Below, piece by piece: positions 7,391-16,422 of a stretch of 64,000 nucleotides of DNA. Location of the stretch: the NCBI GenBank assembly GCA_009782475.1, contig WRIZ01000006.1, positions 1 through 64,000 on the forward strand. Reading direction: 5' to 3'. Under the pieces are notes generated by a model. It did not search any database, was not told the DNA's origin, and saw only the letters and a list, made by a program, of their open reading frames with translations. Position 1 is the stretch's first letter; each line of letters starts with the position of its first letter. The translations under genes and the position numbers were made by a program. The DNA is from Oscillospiraceae bacterium (GTDB lineage: Bacteria; Bacillota; Clostridia; Oscillospirales; UBA929).

Positions 7391-8899
7391 ATGAATCAAA
7401 TCGTCGTTAACCTGAAAAAGACAAAACACACCGTTTCCCGCATGATCTACGGGCATTTTTCCGAGCACCTCGGGCGGTGTATATACGAAGGACTGTTTGT
7501 CGGCAAAGACAGCCCCATCCCCCATGTCAACGGTATGAGAACCGATGTGGTCAACGCCTTGAAAGAGATCAAAATCCCCGTCCTGCGCTGGCCGGGCGGC
7601 TGTTTCGCCGACGAATACCATTGGAAAGACGGCATCGGCGACCCGGCGGCGCGCAAGCGCATGGTCAACACCCACTGGGGCGGCGTTGTCGAGGACAACT
7701 CCTTCGGCACACACGAGTTTTTAGAGCTGTGCCGCCAGCTCGGGTGCGAGCCGTATATCAACGGCAATTTGGGCAGCGGGGAAATCGCCGAGATGCAGGA
7801 ATGGGTCGAGTATATGACCTTCAAGGGCGAATCCCCGATGGCCAATCTGCGCCGCGCAAACGGCCGGGAGGAACCGTGGGCGGTCAGCTATTTCGGCATC
7901 GGCAACGAAAACTGGGGCTGCGGCGGCAACATGCGCGCCGAATACTACGCCGACCTCTACCGCCGTTACGCCACCTATGTCCGCAATTACGGAGAAAACA
8001 AGATTTTCAGGATCGCCAGCGGCCCCGGCGCCGACTACGGGCATGACAACCTCAAGCAATGCTGGACGCGCACCATGATGGAAAACGCGCGGCAACTATT
8101 CGACGGCCTTGCCCTGCACTACTACACACTGACCGGGCACTGGGGCGAATCAAAAGGGTCGGCCACCGATTTTACCGAAGCTGAGTATTATACCACCTTA
8201 CGCAGATCACTTTGGCTGGATGAGGTGATCAAACAGCACGCGGCTGTCATCCGGCGGTTTGACCCGAACAACAGGGTCAAGATCATCTTCGACGAGTGGG
8301 GGACATGGCACGACTGCGAGCCGGGCACCAACCCCGGATTTCTGTACCAGCAGAACACCATGCGCGACGCGCTGGTCGCCGCAGCCTCGCTGCATATCTT
8401 CAACAGCCATGCAGACATCGTACATATGGCCAACATCGCGCAAACGGTCAATGTGCTGCAAGCCGTCATCCTGACCGACGGAGCCAAGATGCTGCTAACG
8501 CCGACCTATCATGTGTTCAACATGCTCAAAGGGCATCAGGACGCCGCCCTGCTCGAAAGCCATCAGATATGCGGCGCGGCGGGCGAAGGCGTCCCGCAGC
8601 TTTCCCATTCGGCGACCGTGAAAGACGGTGCGGTCACGCTGACGGTGTGCAATATGTCGGCGGATCAAACAGCGGAAGTCTCCCTCTCCCTGCTGGGTCA
8701 GCATGTAAAGGTGCAAGAGGCGGCGATGCTAACGAGCGATAGCATCGCTGGCAAAAACACCTTTGAGCAACCCTCAGCCGTCCAACCCGGTGACTTTAGC
8801 GGAATCCGGCTGGAGGAATACAACAAAACCGGAACACAGATGACGCTGAAACTCCCGGCCTGTTCGGTCGTGCGCCTGACGCTGGGGGAAGGGTCATGA
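7391..8899 (+). CDS. GH51 alpha-L-arabinofuranosidase
   Basis: 502 residues, the usual length for GH51, with no signal peptide, so cytoplasmic. It opens with the family pattern [16 protein letters not shown]. The acid/base is E173 in [11 protein letters not shown] and the nucleophile E302 in [12 protein letters not shown]-terminal beta-sandwich (about 390-502) completes the family layout. It removes arabinose side chains from imported arabinoxylan or arabinan oligosaccharides. The start at 7391 is preferred over 7382 because AAAGGA lies 8 bases upstream of it. The stop overlaps the GH127 ATG by four bases, so it is the first gene of a GH51-GH127-GH5 operon. Confidence 0.95.
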   Translation: MNQIVVNLKKTKHTVSRMIYGHFSEHLGRCIYEGLFVGKDSPIPHVNGMRTDVVNALKEIKIPVLRWPGGCFADEYHWKDGIGDPAARKRMVNTHWGGVVEDNSFGTHEFLELCRQLGCEPYINGNLGSGEIAEMQEWVEYMTFKGESPMANLRRANGREEPWAVSYFGIGNENWGCGGNMRAEYYADLYRRYATYVRNYGENKIFRIASGPGADYGHDNLKQCWTRTMMENARQLFDGLALHYYTLTGHWGESKGSATDFTEAEYYTTLRRSLWLDEVIKQHAAVIRRFDPNNRVKIIFDEWGTWHDCEPGTNPGFLYQQNTMRDALVAAASLHIFNSHADIVHMANIAQTVNVLQAVILTDGAKMLLTPTYHVFNMLKGHQDAALLESHQICGAAGEGVPQLSHSATVKDGAVTLTVCNMSADQTAEVSLSLLGQHVKVQEAAMLTSDSIAGKNTFEQPSAVQPGDFSGIRLEEYNKTGTQMTLKLPACSVVRLTLGEGS

Positions 8900-10737
8900 G
8901 AAAGCAAACCAATCTGCCGCTGAGCGCGGTGGCGGTGAACGACGGCTTTTGGAGCGGGATACAGAGCATCGTGCAAAACACCGTCCTGCCTTTACAGGCG
9001 GACATTTTGGAGGATAGGGAAAAGAGCCATGCCGTTGAGAATTTCCGCATCGCGGCGGGGGAGGCGGAAGGCGAATTTCAAGGGATGATTTTTCAAGACA
9101 GCGACGTTTACAAATGGCTGGAAGCCGTCTCCTATTCGCTGGCGGCTAAGCCGGATCAGGGTCTTAACGCCCGGGCGGATGAAATGATCCGCCTGATCGG
9201 CAAAGCGCAGCAAGAGGATGGGTATATCAACACACACTTCATCCTCAAAGAGCCGGATCGAAAATGGAGCAACCTGCGAGACGACCACGAACTGTATTGC
9301 TTCGGGCATCTGATCGAAGCGGGTGTTGCGCATGTTCAGGCAACAGGGAAGCGAAACCTGCTCAACATCGCCGTCCGCGCCGCCGATTTGATTTGTAAAC
9401 GCTTCGGTTCGGAAAAGACGCAGGGCGTCCCCGGGCATGAGGAGATCGAGCTGGCTCTGCTCCGCCTGTACCGGGTCAACGGGAAGAAAGAATACCTCGA
9501 AACGGCACGGTATTTTATAGACGAGCGGGGGCAGACGCCCGGCGATGAATACCGCCAAAGCCATTTGCCGGTGCGGGAGCAAACGGAAGCGGTGGGGCAC
9601 AGCGTCCGCGCCATGTACCTATACACGGCGATGGCCGACCTGGCGGCGGAAACGAATGACGTTTCCTTGGTTGACGCTTGCCGGACACTGCTGGACAACA
9701 TCCTGCAAAAGAAGATGTACATCACAGGCGGCGTTGGTTCGACCTTCCACGGCGAAGCGTTCTCGCCCGCCTATGACTTGCCGAACGACACCGTATACGC
9801 CGAAACCTGCGCGTCTATCGGGTGTTGCTTCTTCGCCCGGCGGATGCTGGAAATCAAGCCGGATGGGCAAATGGCCGACCTGATCGAACGACAGATATAC
9901 AACACCGTTTTGGCGAGTATGCGGCTGGACGGCAAACGGTTCTTTTATACCAATCCGCTGGAAGTCGTTCCCGGTCTTTCCGGCGTCGCGCCCGCCCACC
10001 AACACATCCTGCCGGAGCGTCCAGAATGGCACAACTGCGCCTGCTGCCCGCCCAATTTATCCCGCCTCATCCTCTCGTTGGGGCGGTATGCTTGGGGAGA
10101 GGGGGACGGAACCGTCTATGCCCATCTTTGGCTGGGCGGTTCGGCGCGATTTTCCGTTGGAGGCGGCGTTTCTGTGACGTGCGAGAGCGGGTATCCGTGG
10201 AAAGGGGATGTACTTTACACGCTATCCCCAACCTTTGCAAATGCAGAGTTTTGCTTCGCCGTTCACATCCCGGCTTGGTGCCGGGACGTTCAAATCTCGC
10301 TCAACGGCTCGCCGATCAACCCCGGGGAGAAAGACGGTTACATCACCATCAAGCGCGTTTGGGAGCAAGGGGATACCGTCAGGATCAGCGCGGCATTGCC
10401 CGTTCTCAGAACCTATTCGCACCCGGCGGTGAAAGGCAATGCCGGACAAACCGCCCTGCAAAGAGGGCCGATCGTCTATTGCTTTGAGCAGGAAGACAAC
10501 GGCGCGCCCCTCTCCGCCCTGCGTCTGCCGCCGGACGCCGATATAAACGAAGTTGAGGGTAAAATGCTGACCGGCATGGTGGTTTTAACAGCAAACGGGC
10601 TGCAAGAAGAGGGAAACACATCGGCTCTCTATACCGAGACCCGCCCCGCCGTAAAATCCGCCAAACTAACGGCCATCCCTTATTTCGCTTGGGGCAACCG
10701 AAGCCCGGGTGAAATGCGGGTTTGGATACGGGAATAG
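8896..10737 (+). CDS. GH127 beta-L-arabinofuranosidase
   Basis: 613 residues, no signal peptide, family DUF1680/GH127. Family opening NDGFWSG is followed by the alpha/alpha barrel and a C-terminal beta-rich part (about 420-613). The zinc and catalytic residues of the characterised Bifidobacterium enzyme have counterparts: E303 and C305 in AETCAS, and C383-C384 in NCACCPPN, of which C383 would be the nucleophile. It removes beta-linked arabinofuranose, as in plant hydroxyproline-rich glycoproteins. Pairing with GH51 lets the cell take both alpha- and beta-linked arabinose. It overlaps GH51 by four bases. Confidence 0.92.
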   Translation: MRKQTNLPLSAVAVNDGFWSGIQSIVQNTVLPLQADILEDREKSHAVENFRIAAGEAEGEFQGMIFQDSDVYKWLEAVSYSLAAKPDQGLNARADEMIRLIGKAQQEDGYINTHFILKEPDRKWSNLRDDHELYCFGHLIEAGVAHVQATGKRNLLNIAVRAADLICKRFGSEKTQGVPGHEEIELALLRLYRVNGKKEYLETARYFIDERGQTPGDEYRQSHLPVREQTEAVGHSVRAMYLYTAMADLAAETNDVSLVDACRTLLDNILQKKMYITGGVGSTFHGEAFSPAYDLPNDTVYAETCASIGCCFFARRMLEIKPDGQMADLIERQIYNTVLASMRLDGKRFFYTNPLEVVPGLSGVAPAHQHILPERPEWHNCACCPPNLSRLILSLGRYAWGEGDGTVYAHLWLGGSARFSVGGGVSVTCESGYPWKGDVLYTLSPTFANAEFCFAVHIPAWCRDVQISLNGSPINPGEKDGYITIKRVWEQGDTVRISAALPVLRTYSHPAVKGNAGQTALQRGPIVYCFEQEDNGAPLSALRLPPDADINEVEGKMLTGMVVLTANGLQEEGNTSALYTETRPAVKSAKLTAIPYFAWGNRSPGEMRVWIRE

Positions 10738-10751
10738 AAAGGAAAAAGACC

Positions 10752-11975
10752 ATGAACAGACGAAAAATCATCCTCCTCGCGGCTTTGGCGTTATCGGCGT
10801 TTGGCTTGATACTCTACGGCTGCGCGCGCGAGAGCGCGGAACCGTCCGGTGAAGGAGTCCCTCCCCCGCCCCCCGCCGACCCTTCTGAAAACACGGAAAC
10901 ACCGACGCCGGAGAAACCATCGCCTTTAAGTCAAACCGAGCGGGAACAACGGCGCATCTCGATCACAGACGGAAAATTTACGGTGGACGGCGGAAGCAAG
11001 CCCATTTGGATCAACGGAGCCAACACGCCTTGGAATAAGTGGAACGATTTCGGCGGCGGTTACAACGACGGGTGGTGGGACAACCACCTCGCGGCTCTGC
11101 GTGAAAACGGCGTCAACGCCATCCGGGTTTGGATCAACTGCAACAACGACCAAAACGCCGTCCTCATCGGCGAAGACGGCGTTGTGAGCGGCGTTTCCGA
11201 AAAGCATTGGGCCGATCTCGATCTATTTTTCGCCACAGCCGAGCGGAACGGCGTCTATGTCATGGCGACCTTGCTCTCGTTCGACCATTTCAAAAGCAAG
11301 CAAGCCGGCCGGTGGCGTTTGATGGTGCAGTCGGACAAAGCGGTGGATTCCTACATCGAACACTACACCCTCCCGTTCATCGAACGGTATCAAGACAACC
11401 CGTATCTGTGGAGCATCGACCTGATGAACGAGCCGGACTGGGTGCATGAGGATGAGAAATGCGGCAAGCTGGCTTGGGAAGACATCTCCCGCTTCTTCGC
11501 GCGGAACGCCGCCGCCATCCGCAAAAACAGCCCCGTCCTTGTCACCGTCGGCATGGCCTTCCCCAAATACAACGCCGACGGTTCGGGATATGAGGGCAAC
11601 AAGGTCTCTGACGCATTTCTGCAAACCCTCTTTGCCGACCAAGACGCCAAACTGGATTTTTGGTCGCCGCATTATTACGATTGGGTCGGCCAGTGGTACG
11701 GCGTCCCGTTCACCTCCAAACCGCACGGGGTGCGTTCGGACGGCGGCTGGGGGCTGGATAGTTCCAAACCCGCCGTTTTGGCCGAGCATTCGGCCAACGG
11801 TTCGGCCGGGTCAACGCTGATTGAGGATTACACCAGCCTGCTGGAAAACGGCTGGCAGGGAGCCATGCCGTGGACGTCCAACGGCGTGGACGGCAACGGC
11901 GGGTTTGAAGAGCTGATCCCGGCAACCCGGCACATCGCCGGGCTGTATCCTGATTTGGTTTTCCCGCTGGGGTGA
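10752..11975 (+). CDS. GH5-type glycoside hydrolase lipoprotein
   Basis: 407 residues. The N-terminus has a lipoprotein signal with lipobox LILYGC, then a Pro-rich spacer (about 25-60) and a clan-A TIM barrel. The acid/base is E227 in SIDLMNEPDW and the likely nucleophile E345 in PAVLAEHSANG. It resembles GH5 mannanase/glucanase-like enzymes; the nucleophile motif is not the standard GEF/GEY, so the substrate is uncertain. It would act outside the cell, anchored by lipid. The start at 10752 follows GAAAGGAAAAA, 14 bases after the GH127 stop. It meets the GH11-LRR-SLH gene tail to tail with one base between and no visible terminator. Confidence 0.85.
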   Translation: MNRRKIILLAALALSAFGLILYGCARESAEPSGEGVPPPPPADPSENTETPTPEKPSPLSQTEREQRRISITDGKFTVDGGSKPIWINGANTPWNKWNDFGGGYNDGWWDNHLAALRENGVNAIRVWINCNNDQNAVLIGEDGVVSGVSEKHWADLDLFFATAERNGVYVMATLLSFDHFKSKQAGRWRLMVQSDKAVDSYIEHYTLPFIERYQDNPYLWSIDLMNEPDWVHEDEKCGKLAWEDISRFFARNAAAIRKNSPVLVTVGMAFPKYNADGSGYEGNKVSDAFLQTLFADQDAKLDFWSPHYYDWVGQWYGVPFTSKPHGVRSDGGWGLDSSKPAVLAEHSANGSAGSTLIEDYTSLLENGWQGAMPWTSNGVDGNGGFEELIPATRHIAGLYPDLVFPLG

Positions 11976-11976
11976 G

Positions 11977-14025
11977 TTACGGTTGAAACCGTTCGTACAA
12001 TTTCACCATGGTTTGTATGCTCTGTTCAAGGGTAAAGGAACCGCTTGGGTCAAAGCTGGTGGCACTGATGCCGGTCATGATGCCGGGGCGGACGCCGCGC
12101 AAACGCTTGATGGCGTTGATCATATCGTCCGGTACCCCGGCTAAGTCTGTGAAAGTGATTTGCCCCTCCGGCAGCGTTTCGCTAAATGCTTTCCGCGCAA
12201 TGCGGTCAAGGATCATAGCGGCTTCCTGCCGCTTGATGCCTTCGCCGGGTTCAAACTTGTCCGCGCTGACGCCGTAGACGATCTCCATCCCGCCGATTTT
12301 TTGAACATTGACGTCTCCTTTGTCATCGGAAAACTCCCTGCGCGCGGTGATCTCTTCGCCCGTGAGGGTTTCGATCAGCGCAACGGCAAGGGCGCAAAAC
12401 TCGGCGCGTGTGGCGGGTTGGTCGTATCCGGTTTGCAGGGGAACGGGGACGATGCCGTAGCCGATGGCGGCATTGATGACAGGTTTTGCCCAAGGACTGG
12501 CGGTTTCGATGGTGTCTTTTTGCGGCTCAAACGTGAGAGAGTTTAATTTGCTTTCATCAAGCCCTATGATTGCATCTTTGGAAGGAAAATAATTTTCAGC
12601 ACAGGTAAGGGTATCTAAAGCAATTATATTACTTACATCCAGCTCGGTTAGATAATTGCCACCGCAGGCAATGATTGTCAGTGCGGTGTTATTACTTACA
12701 TCCAATTTGGTTAGTTTATTACCGTAGCAGAAAAAAGATTCTAGTGCGGTATTGTTGCTTATATCCAGTGTGGTCAGTTGGTTATAGCTAACAGTAAGCC
12801 ATTCTAACGCAGTGTTATGGCTCAAATCCAATTTGGTTAGTTTGTTATCGTAGCAGTAAAGATGTTCCAGCGCGGTGTTGTTGCTTATATCCAGCGTGGT
12901 CAGTTGGTTGCTTTTGCATTGGAGCCATTCCAGCATGGTGTTTTTGCTTATATCCAACTCTGTTAGTTGATTTTCATCGCAGGAAAAATATTTTAATGCG
13001 GTAAAATGTTCGATGCCCACAAGGCTTTTTATATCCTTTTTACTCACATTTAAGGATGTGATCCAATCAACGTCTTCGGCGGTGATCACATATCCTGTCG
13101 GTTTATCAAGCACTTCCAAGACAGCCGCGTAGAAGTTCGGGTCGGGGATGTCGATTCCTTCCGGTATGTACTCAGGCTCCCCGATGGTGAGGATATTCTT
13201 GGTGATCGACGCCGTGCCTTTGCTGTTTTTATTGGCGGTATAGGACTCGGCTTTCATCGTCACTTCATAGATCGGCCCGTCCATGATCATGCCGGCTTTT
13301 TCCCATTCCTCAAAGTGTTTGGAAACGGAAATGATCCCGTTCAGGCTGTGGTCGGACGTGTTTTTGGGAATGCTCCAATATTGCTTGAAGTTGGTGCTGC
13401 TCCCTTGAATGGAGTGCTCGCCGATTCTGTCCGACTCATAGAATTCAAAGACAATGCCGTCAATGGACGCTTCGCCTTTCTTTGTGCCCGCCGCCCTGCC
13501 GGGGTTATAGCTTTTCCGATCCTTGATGATGTAGAATTCGATTTGGTTGGTGAATTTGATTTCAGTTTTGCCGTCGTGAGACAGCTTCGGGATGCTCGCG
13601 TCTTCGTAAAAACCCCAGCCGTACATAGAGATGTAAGACGCGCCGTCGTTGGTGCTCCACGAGGCCTCGAAGTCTATCGAAATATTTCCGTGCTCTTTAT
13701 ATGTTTTCCCCTTTTGCGAAGGATTGGCTAAATCCATCCCGCGCGTCGTCGTGAACCTCTTGCCGGCACGGAAGAGGATATTGAGGGTTTTATCCCATTC
13801 GGCGTCAAAGGTTCCGCCTTTTTCGGCGTCGCCCGTCACTGTCATCTTGGCAACCCCGATGCCATCCTGGCTCCACAGTTCGTAATCATAGCCCGCAGTC
13901 GTGAAGGTACGCCTGCTTGTCCCGTTGGAAGCCTCCAAAACGACGCTTTCCGCGGCGGACGCGGGAATGGCCGCCGCCAGCAGGATCAACGCCAGCCCGA
14001 TTGTGAGTACACGTTTTTTCATCAT
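11977..14025 (-). CDS. S-layer-anchored protein with GH11-like, LRR and SLH domains
   Basis: 682 residues. Signal peptide (cleavage near residue 24), GH11-like jelly roll (about 35-280), leucine-rich repeats of 21 residues (about 330-490), then about three S-layer homology motifs (about 505-680). The GH11-like part keeps a Glu at both catalytic sites: E163 in NQIEFYIIKD and E259 in MKAESYTANK, but the surrounding motifs are divergent, so activity is uncertain. SLH motifs bind pyruvylated wall polymer, so the protein should sit on the surface. The LRR part is AT-richer than its flanks, as if inserted. A paralogous GH11 lies at 4773-5765. Start 14025 follows AAGGA. Confidence 0.82.
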   Translation of the reverse strand: MMKKRVLTIGLALILLAAAIPASAAESVVLEASNGTSRRTFTTAGYDYELWSQDGIGVAKMTVTGDAEKGGTFDAEWDKTLNILFRAGKRFTTTRGMDLANPSQKGKTYKEHGNISIDFEASWSTNDGASYISMYGWGFYEDASIPKLSHDGKTEIKFTNQIEFYIIKDRKSYNPGRAAGTKKGEASIDGIVFEFYESDRIGEHSIQGSSTNFKQYWSIPKNTSDHSLNGIISVSKHFEEWEKAGMIMDGPIYEVTMKAESYTANKNSKGTASITKNILTIGEPEYIPEGIDIPDPNFYAAVLEVLDKPTGYVITAEDVDWITSLNVSKKDIKSLVGIEHFTALKYFSCDENQLTELDISKNTMLEWLQCKSNQLTTLDISNNTALEHLYCYDNKLTKLDLSHNTALEWLTVSYNQLTTLDISNNTALESFFCYGNKLTKLDVSNNTALTIIACGGNYLTELDVSNIIALDTLTCAENYFPSKDAIIGLDESKLNSLTFEPQKDTIETASPWAKPVINAAIGYGIVPVPLQTGYDQPATRAEFCALAVALIETLTGEEITARREFSDDKGDVNVQKIGGMEIVYGVSADKFEPGEGIKRQEAAMILDRIARKAFSETLPEGQITFTDLAGVPDDMINAIKRLRGVRPGIMTGISATSFDPSGSFTLEQSIQTMVKLYERFQP
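12560..13040 (-). repeat. 63-bp in-frame leucine-rich repeats
   Basis: Six or seven tandem units with a 21-codon period, each built on LTxLDxSxNTALxxLxCxxN. The DNA copies are similar enough for slippage or unequal crossing-over. Local base composition is AT-richer than the GH11 and SLH parts of the same gene. Confidence 0.85.
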
Positions 14026-14055
14026 CTATACCGTCCTTAAACTGTATTTTTATCC

Positions 14056-14084
14056 AGTATACCACAGTTGTCGGACATAATCAA
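14056..14084 (-). promoter_or_regulatory. Promoter of the GH11-LRR-SLH gene
   Basis: Minus strand TTGATT (14079-14084), 17 bases, TATACT (14056-14061). The -35 touches the foot of the terminator hairpin at 14083-14111. Confidence 0.6.
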
Positions 14085-14111
14085 GCCGCGTTACGGTCTG
14101 TAACGCGGCTT
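14083..14111 (-). terminator. Terminator hairpin after the M23 gene
   Basis: AAGCCGCGTTAC (14083-14094) pairs perfectly over 12 bp with 14100-14111, with a 5-base loop. It lies 20 bases past the stop of the M23 gene. The T run on the minus strand is short. Confidence 0.75.
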
Positions 14112-14130
14112 ATCGCTGTCAATAAATGGG

Positions 14131-14979
14131 TTAGGGCAGGTAATCCATCGGGTCTACCGGTTCGCCGTCTTTGAGAATCTCAAAATGCAGATGGGGCGGC
14201 AGAGCCTGCTCGGAAATCGACGAATGTCCGATCGAGGCGATGGTGTCTCCCGCTTTGACCGATTTTCCCACGGTGGCCGTGATGGTGGATGACAGGTTGG
14301 AATATACGGAGACAAAACCGCCGGAATGCTCAATGATCACGGTCGCGCCCATGCTGCGCGGAGCGTTTTCGATCACGTCAATGATGATGCCGTCGGCGGC
14401 GGCCTGCACCAGCGCGCCCGCGTTGGTTTCAATGTCGACGCCTGGATGATAACGCCATTCACGCAGGGCTTCATAGAAGACGTCGGCACTTTCACTGTAA
14501 CCGACGATCATGTCGCCGTTCACCGGGGGATAAAAGCTGGGTACAGCGTCGGAAGCCGGTTTCGGGTCGGGCGTTGGAGAAGGGTTGTCGGGCGGGACGG
14601 CCGGCATTCCCGGAAGTTCCCCGGCAACGGCAAGCCCGTCGCCGTCAAGATTGCCTACGTCGGTTGCGTTAGAACCGTCGCCGGCATTTGTGCCGATGTC
14701 CGGCGGAGACGGCAATGCAGGCGGGGAAGAGGCTGAAACAGGGGGTGGGGATGGGACGGCCGGAGACGGTGAAACTCTAGGCGGCGAAGGGCTGGGCTGA
14801 GGGGACGCCGCCGCCAGCAGGGGCGAATCGGGGGTTTGGGGCGTTTCACCCGAGCCGCCGAAGAACAGCATGTACCCGGACGCGCCGATGGCGGCCACAC
14901 AAAGGATCAAAACAACATAAAATCCTTTGCCCGCGAAGAAGTCCAGCAGTTTGTGCGCTTTTCCTTGTTTATGATTCAT
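14131..14979 (-). CDS. Membrane-anchored M23 peptidase-like protein, SpoIIQ type
   Basis: 282 residues. One membrane helix (about 19-41), a long Pro-Ser-Ala linker (about 45-140) and a C-terminal LytM/M23 domain with HPGVDIE and HLHFE, so the zinc ligands appear intact. M23 enzymes cut peptidoglycan cross-bridges; membrane-anchored forms with this layout include SpoIIQ of spore formers, which fits the CotH and TepA genes here but is not proven. Start ATG 14979 has GGAGG 8 bases upstream; the in-frame GTG at 14988 overlaps that ribosome site. The GGAGG is itself in a hairpin (14988-14993 with 15007-15012). Confidence 0.75.
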   Translation of the reverse strand: MNHKQGKAHKLLDFFAGKGFYVVLILCVAAIGASGYMLFFGGSGETPQTPDSPLLAAASPQPSPSPPRVSPSPAVPSPPPVSASSPPALPSPPDIGTNAGDGSNATDVGNLDGDGLAVAGELPGMPAVPPDNPSPTPDPKPASDAVPSFYPPVNGDMIVGYSESADVFYEALREWRYHPGVDIETNAGALVQAAADGIIIDVIENAPRSMGATVIIEHSGGFVSVYSNLSSTITATVGKSVKAGDTIASIGHSSISEQALPPHLHFEILKDGEPVDPMDYLP

Positions 14980-15020
14980 AAAGAACACCTCCGCCGCTAG
15001 TATCGACGGAGGCGCGAAAC

Positions 15021-15048
15021 AATATACATAAATTTACGGAAATGTTAA
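15021..15048 (-). promoter_or_regulatory. Possible promoter of the M23 gene
   Basis: Minus strand TTAACA (15043-15048), 16 bases, TATATT (15021-15026). Confidence 0.4.
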
Positions 15049-15059
15049 AAAATAGAGCT

Positions 15060-15159
15060 GTCCCGCAACCCGGCAGGAAGCGGAACACCCCGCAGGTATA
15101 GCGAGCTTGCGAGCGTAACCGCAGAGGTTTCCGCGCCCGTCCGCCGGGTGCGGCGGGAC
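15060..15159. ncRNA. Nested inverted-repeat element, possible structured RNA
   Basis: Two outer stems (15060-15066 with 15153-15159; 15068-15074 with 15143-15149) enclose an inner stem (15080-15085 with 15129-15134) and a central GC-rich region containing GCGAGC twice. The pairing is perfect within each stem, with a small internal bulge. No open reading frame of note crosses it. It could be a structured RNA, a folded leader or trailer between yaaR and the M23 gene, or a member of a REP-like intergenic family. It lacks a U tract, so a simple terminator is unlikely. Confidence 0.45.
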
Positions 15160-15176
15160 GTGACACCAGTTTGTTT

Positions 15177-15629
15177 CTACGCCAATAAATCTACCAGCAT
15201 CCCGTTGATGTCGCTGATGTCGGCGATCAGCTGAATCTGTTCCACCTGCTGGCTGAGGATGTCCTGTGTAATCTTCTCCAGCTTTTCATTGACGCGCTTG
15301 ACAATGGCGTAAACGTGATGCCGCCCGCGCCCGTCGCGGGTGGGGCGTTTGCTGAACTCATACGACCAGCGCACCGCTTCCAACATGAATTTGGCCAGCA
15401 TCTGTTTATACCGTTTGAGTTCGGCGATGTCATAACGCTGAGCCAAGACCTCGCCCTGTTTGACGATGTCCTGGCTCATTTTTGTCAGTATTTCCGTGGC
15501 GTTGGAACGGTCTACGCCGTGCATGACCTCGCGGAACGCGCCTTGCTGCGGAGCCTTGATGTGAGGGTCACCGGTCGGTATGGCGGGAGCCGGTCTTTGA
15601 ACGCCGCGGTTTAGTTCGGATATTTTCAT
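15177..15629 (-). CDS. yaaR: YaaR/DUF327 family protein, flagellar cluster
   Basis: 150 residues, mostly helical. It has the DUF327 features of a central helix rich in Arg/Lys around RYKQMLAKFMLEAV, followed by a conserved RHHVYAIVKRVNEKLEKI segment. The family is common beside flagellar genes in Firmicutes; its biochemical role is not established. The ATG shares one base with the stop of the FlgN-like gene, so it is translated as part of the fliD-fliS-flgN unit. Confidence 0.8.
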   Translation of the reverse strand: MKISELNRGVQRPAPAIPTGDPHIKAPQQGAFREVMHGVDRSNATEILTKMSQDIVKQGEVLAQRYDIAELKRYKQMLAKFMLEAVRWSYEFSKRPTRDGRGRHHVYAIVKRVNEKLEKITQDILSQQVEQIQLIADISDINGMLVDLLA

Positions 15630-15973
15630 CAGTGTTTTTTGTCAATGTAGGTGGCACCGACGCTCGCGCTGAAAGCATCATAACCGCGCACGGTCGTCAT
15701 CCCTTCCTGTGTCTTTTTCATTAAAGCGCGCAAACGCTCCATCTCATCCTTCGCTGTTTGGATGTTCGCCTCTTCGGCGCGGGCGATCCTCTCCAAAAGG
15801 GAGAGGGCTTCCTCGTCAGGGGAGCGATCCGGCATGGCCTTGAGGATTTCGATCAAACGCTCTTTCTGCTCAAGGTTTTGTTCCAAAGCGTCTTTATCTT
15901 CCAGCAAAATCAAGCCGCGCTGTTCCTCTGTCAATTTGCAAATCTCCCGGAGGAGTGAACCTACCGTTTCCAC
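15629..15973 (-). CDS. FlgN/FliT-like flagellar chaperone
   Basis: About 114 residues, almost wholly helical with charged coiled-coil character (EEQRGLILLEDKDALEQN and later). Size, composition and the slot after fliS fit FlgN, the export chaperone for hook-filament junction proteins; FliT is the alternative. The reading frame stays open far upstream into fliS, but conserved content begins near GTG 15973, which I take as the start, 9 bases after the fliS stop. No good ribosome site is visible, so expression probably depends on reinitiation after fliS. Confidence 0.6.
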   Translation of the reverse strand: METVGSLLREICKLTEEQRGLILLEDKDALEQNLEQKERLIEILKAMPDRSPDEEALSLLERIARAEEANIQTAKDEMERLRALMKKTQEGMTTVRGYDAFSASVGATYIDKKH

Positions 15974-15981
15974 AGGGGGGA

Positions 15982-16389
15982 TCAAACCAAACTGCCCGAA
16001 ACCAGCGGCTGCTGCTTGCGGTTGAGGCGGATGACCTGTTTCCAGGTATCGCGCAGCTCGGTGATCAGCTCGATGGATTCGTCGATCTTGGCTATATCCT
16101 TGCGCACATTGGCCCAAACGATGGTGTTGATGATATAATCATACAGCTGCATAAGCTGCTTGGAAACGGCATACTGCATATCCAGCGAACGGATCAGTTC
16201 GTTGACAATGGCCTGCGCTTTTTGCAAAACGTCGTTGGTTTTGGCGTAATCTTTTGCGTCTATATGAATTTTCGCCAATTTTAAGTCTTTGATGCAGCCG
16301 TCATACAGCATCAGGGTCAGCTCGCCGGGACTGGCTGTCATCGCGCTCTGCTGCCTGTATTGGTCTCCGGCATTTGAATATGCAACCAT
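15982..16389 (-). CDS. fliS: Flagellin export chaperone FliS
   Basis: 135 residues, a usual FliS length. Family features are the YRQQSAMTASPGELTLMLYDG opening region and helices with LYDYIINT. FliS binds the C-terminus of flagellin in the cytoplasm and delivers it to the flagellar export gate. AAGGAG lies before the ATG. It follows fliD by 33 bases and probably shares the sigma-D promoter at 17936-17962. Confidence 0.92.
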   Translation of the reverse strand: MVAYSNAGDQYRQQSAMTASPGELTLMLYDGCIKDLKLAKIHIDAKDYAKTNDVLQKAQAIVNELIRSLDMQYAVSKQLMQLYDYIINTIVWANVRKDIAKIDESIELITELRDTWKQVIRLNRKQQPLVSGSLV

Positions 16390-16422
16390 AATGATCTCCT
16401 TTATCTTAACTCCGCGTTCTTT

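Noticed and set aside
12560-13040. Regular 63-bp repeats suggestive of a CRISPR array
   Set aside because: The period is 21 codons in frame and translates to leucine-rich repeats; there are no unique spacers.
15060-15159. Rho-independent terminator
   Set aside because: The structure is long and nested and has no U tract on either strand.
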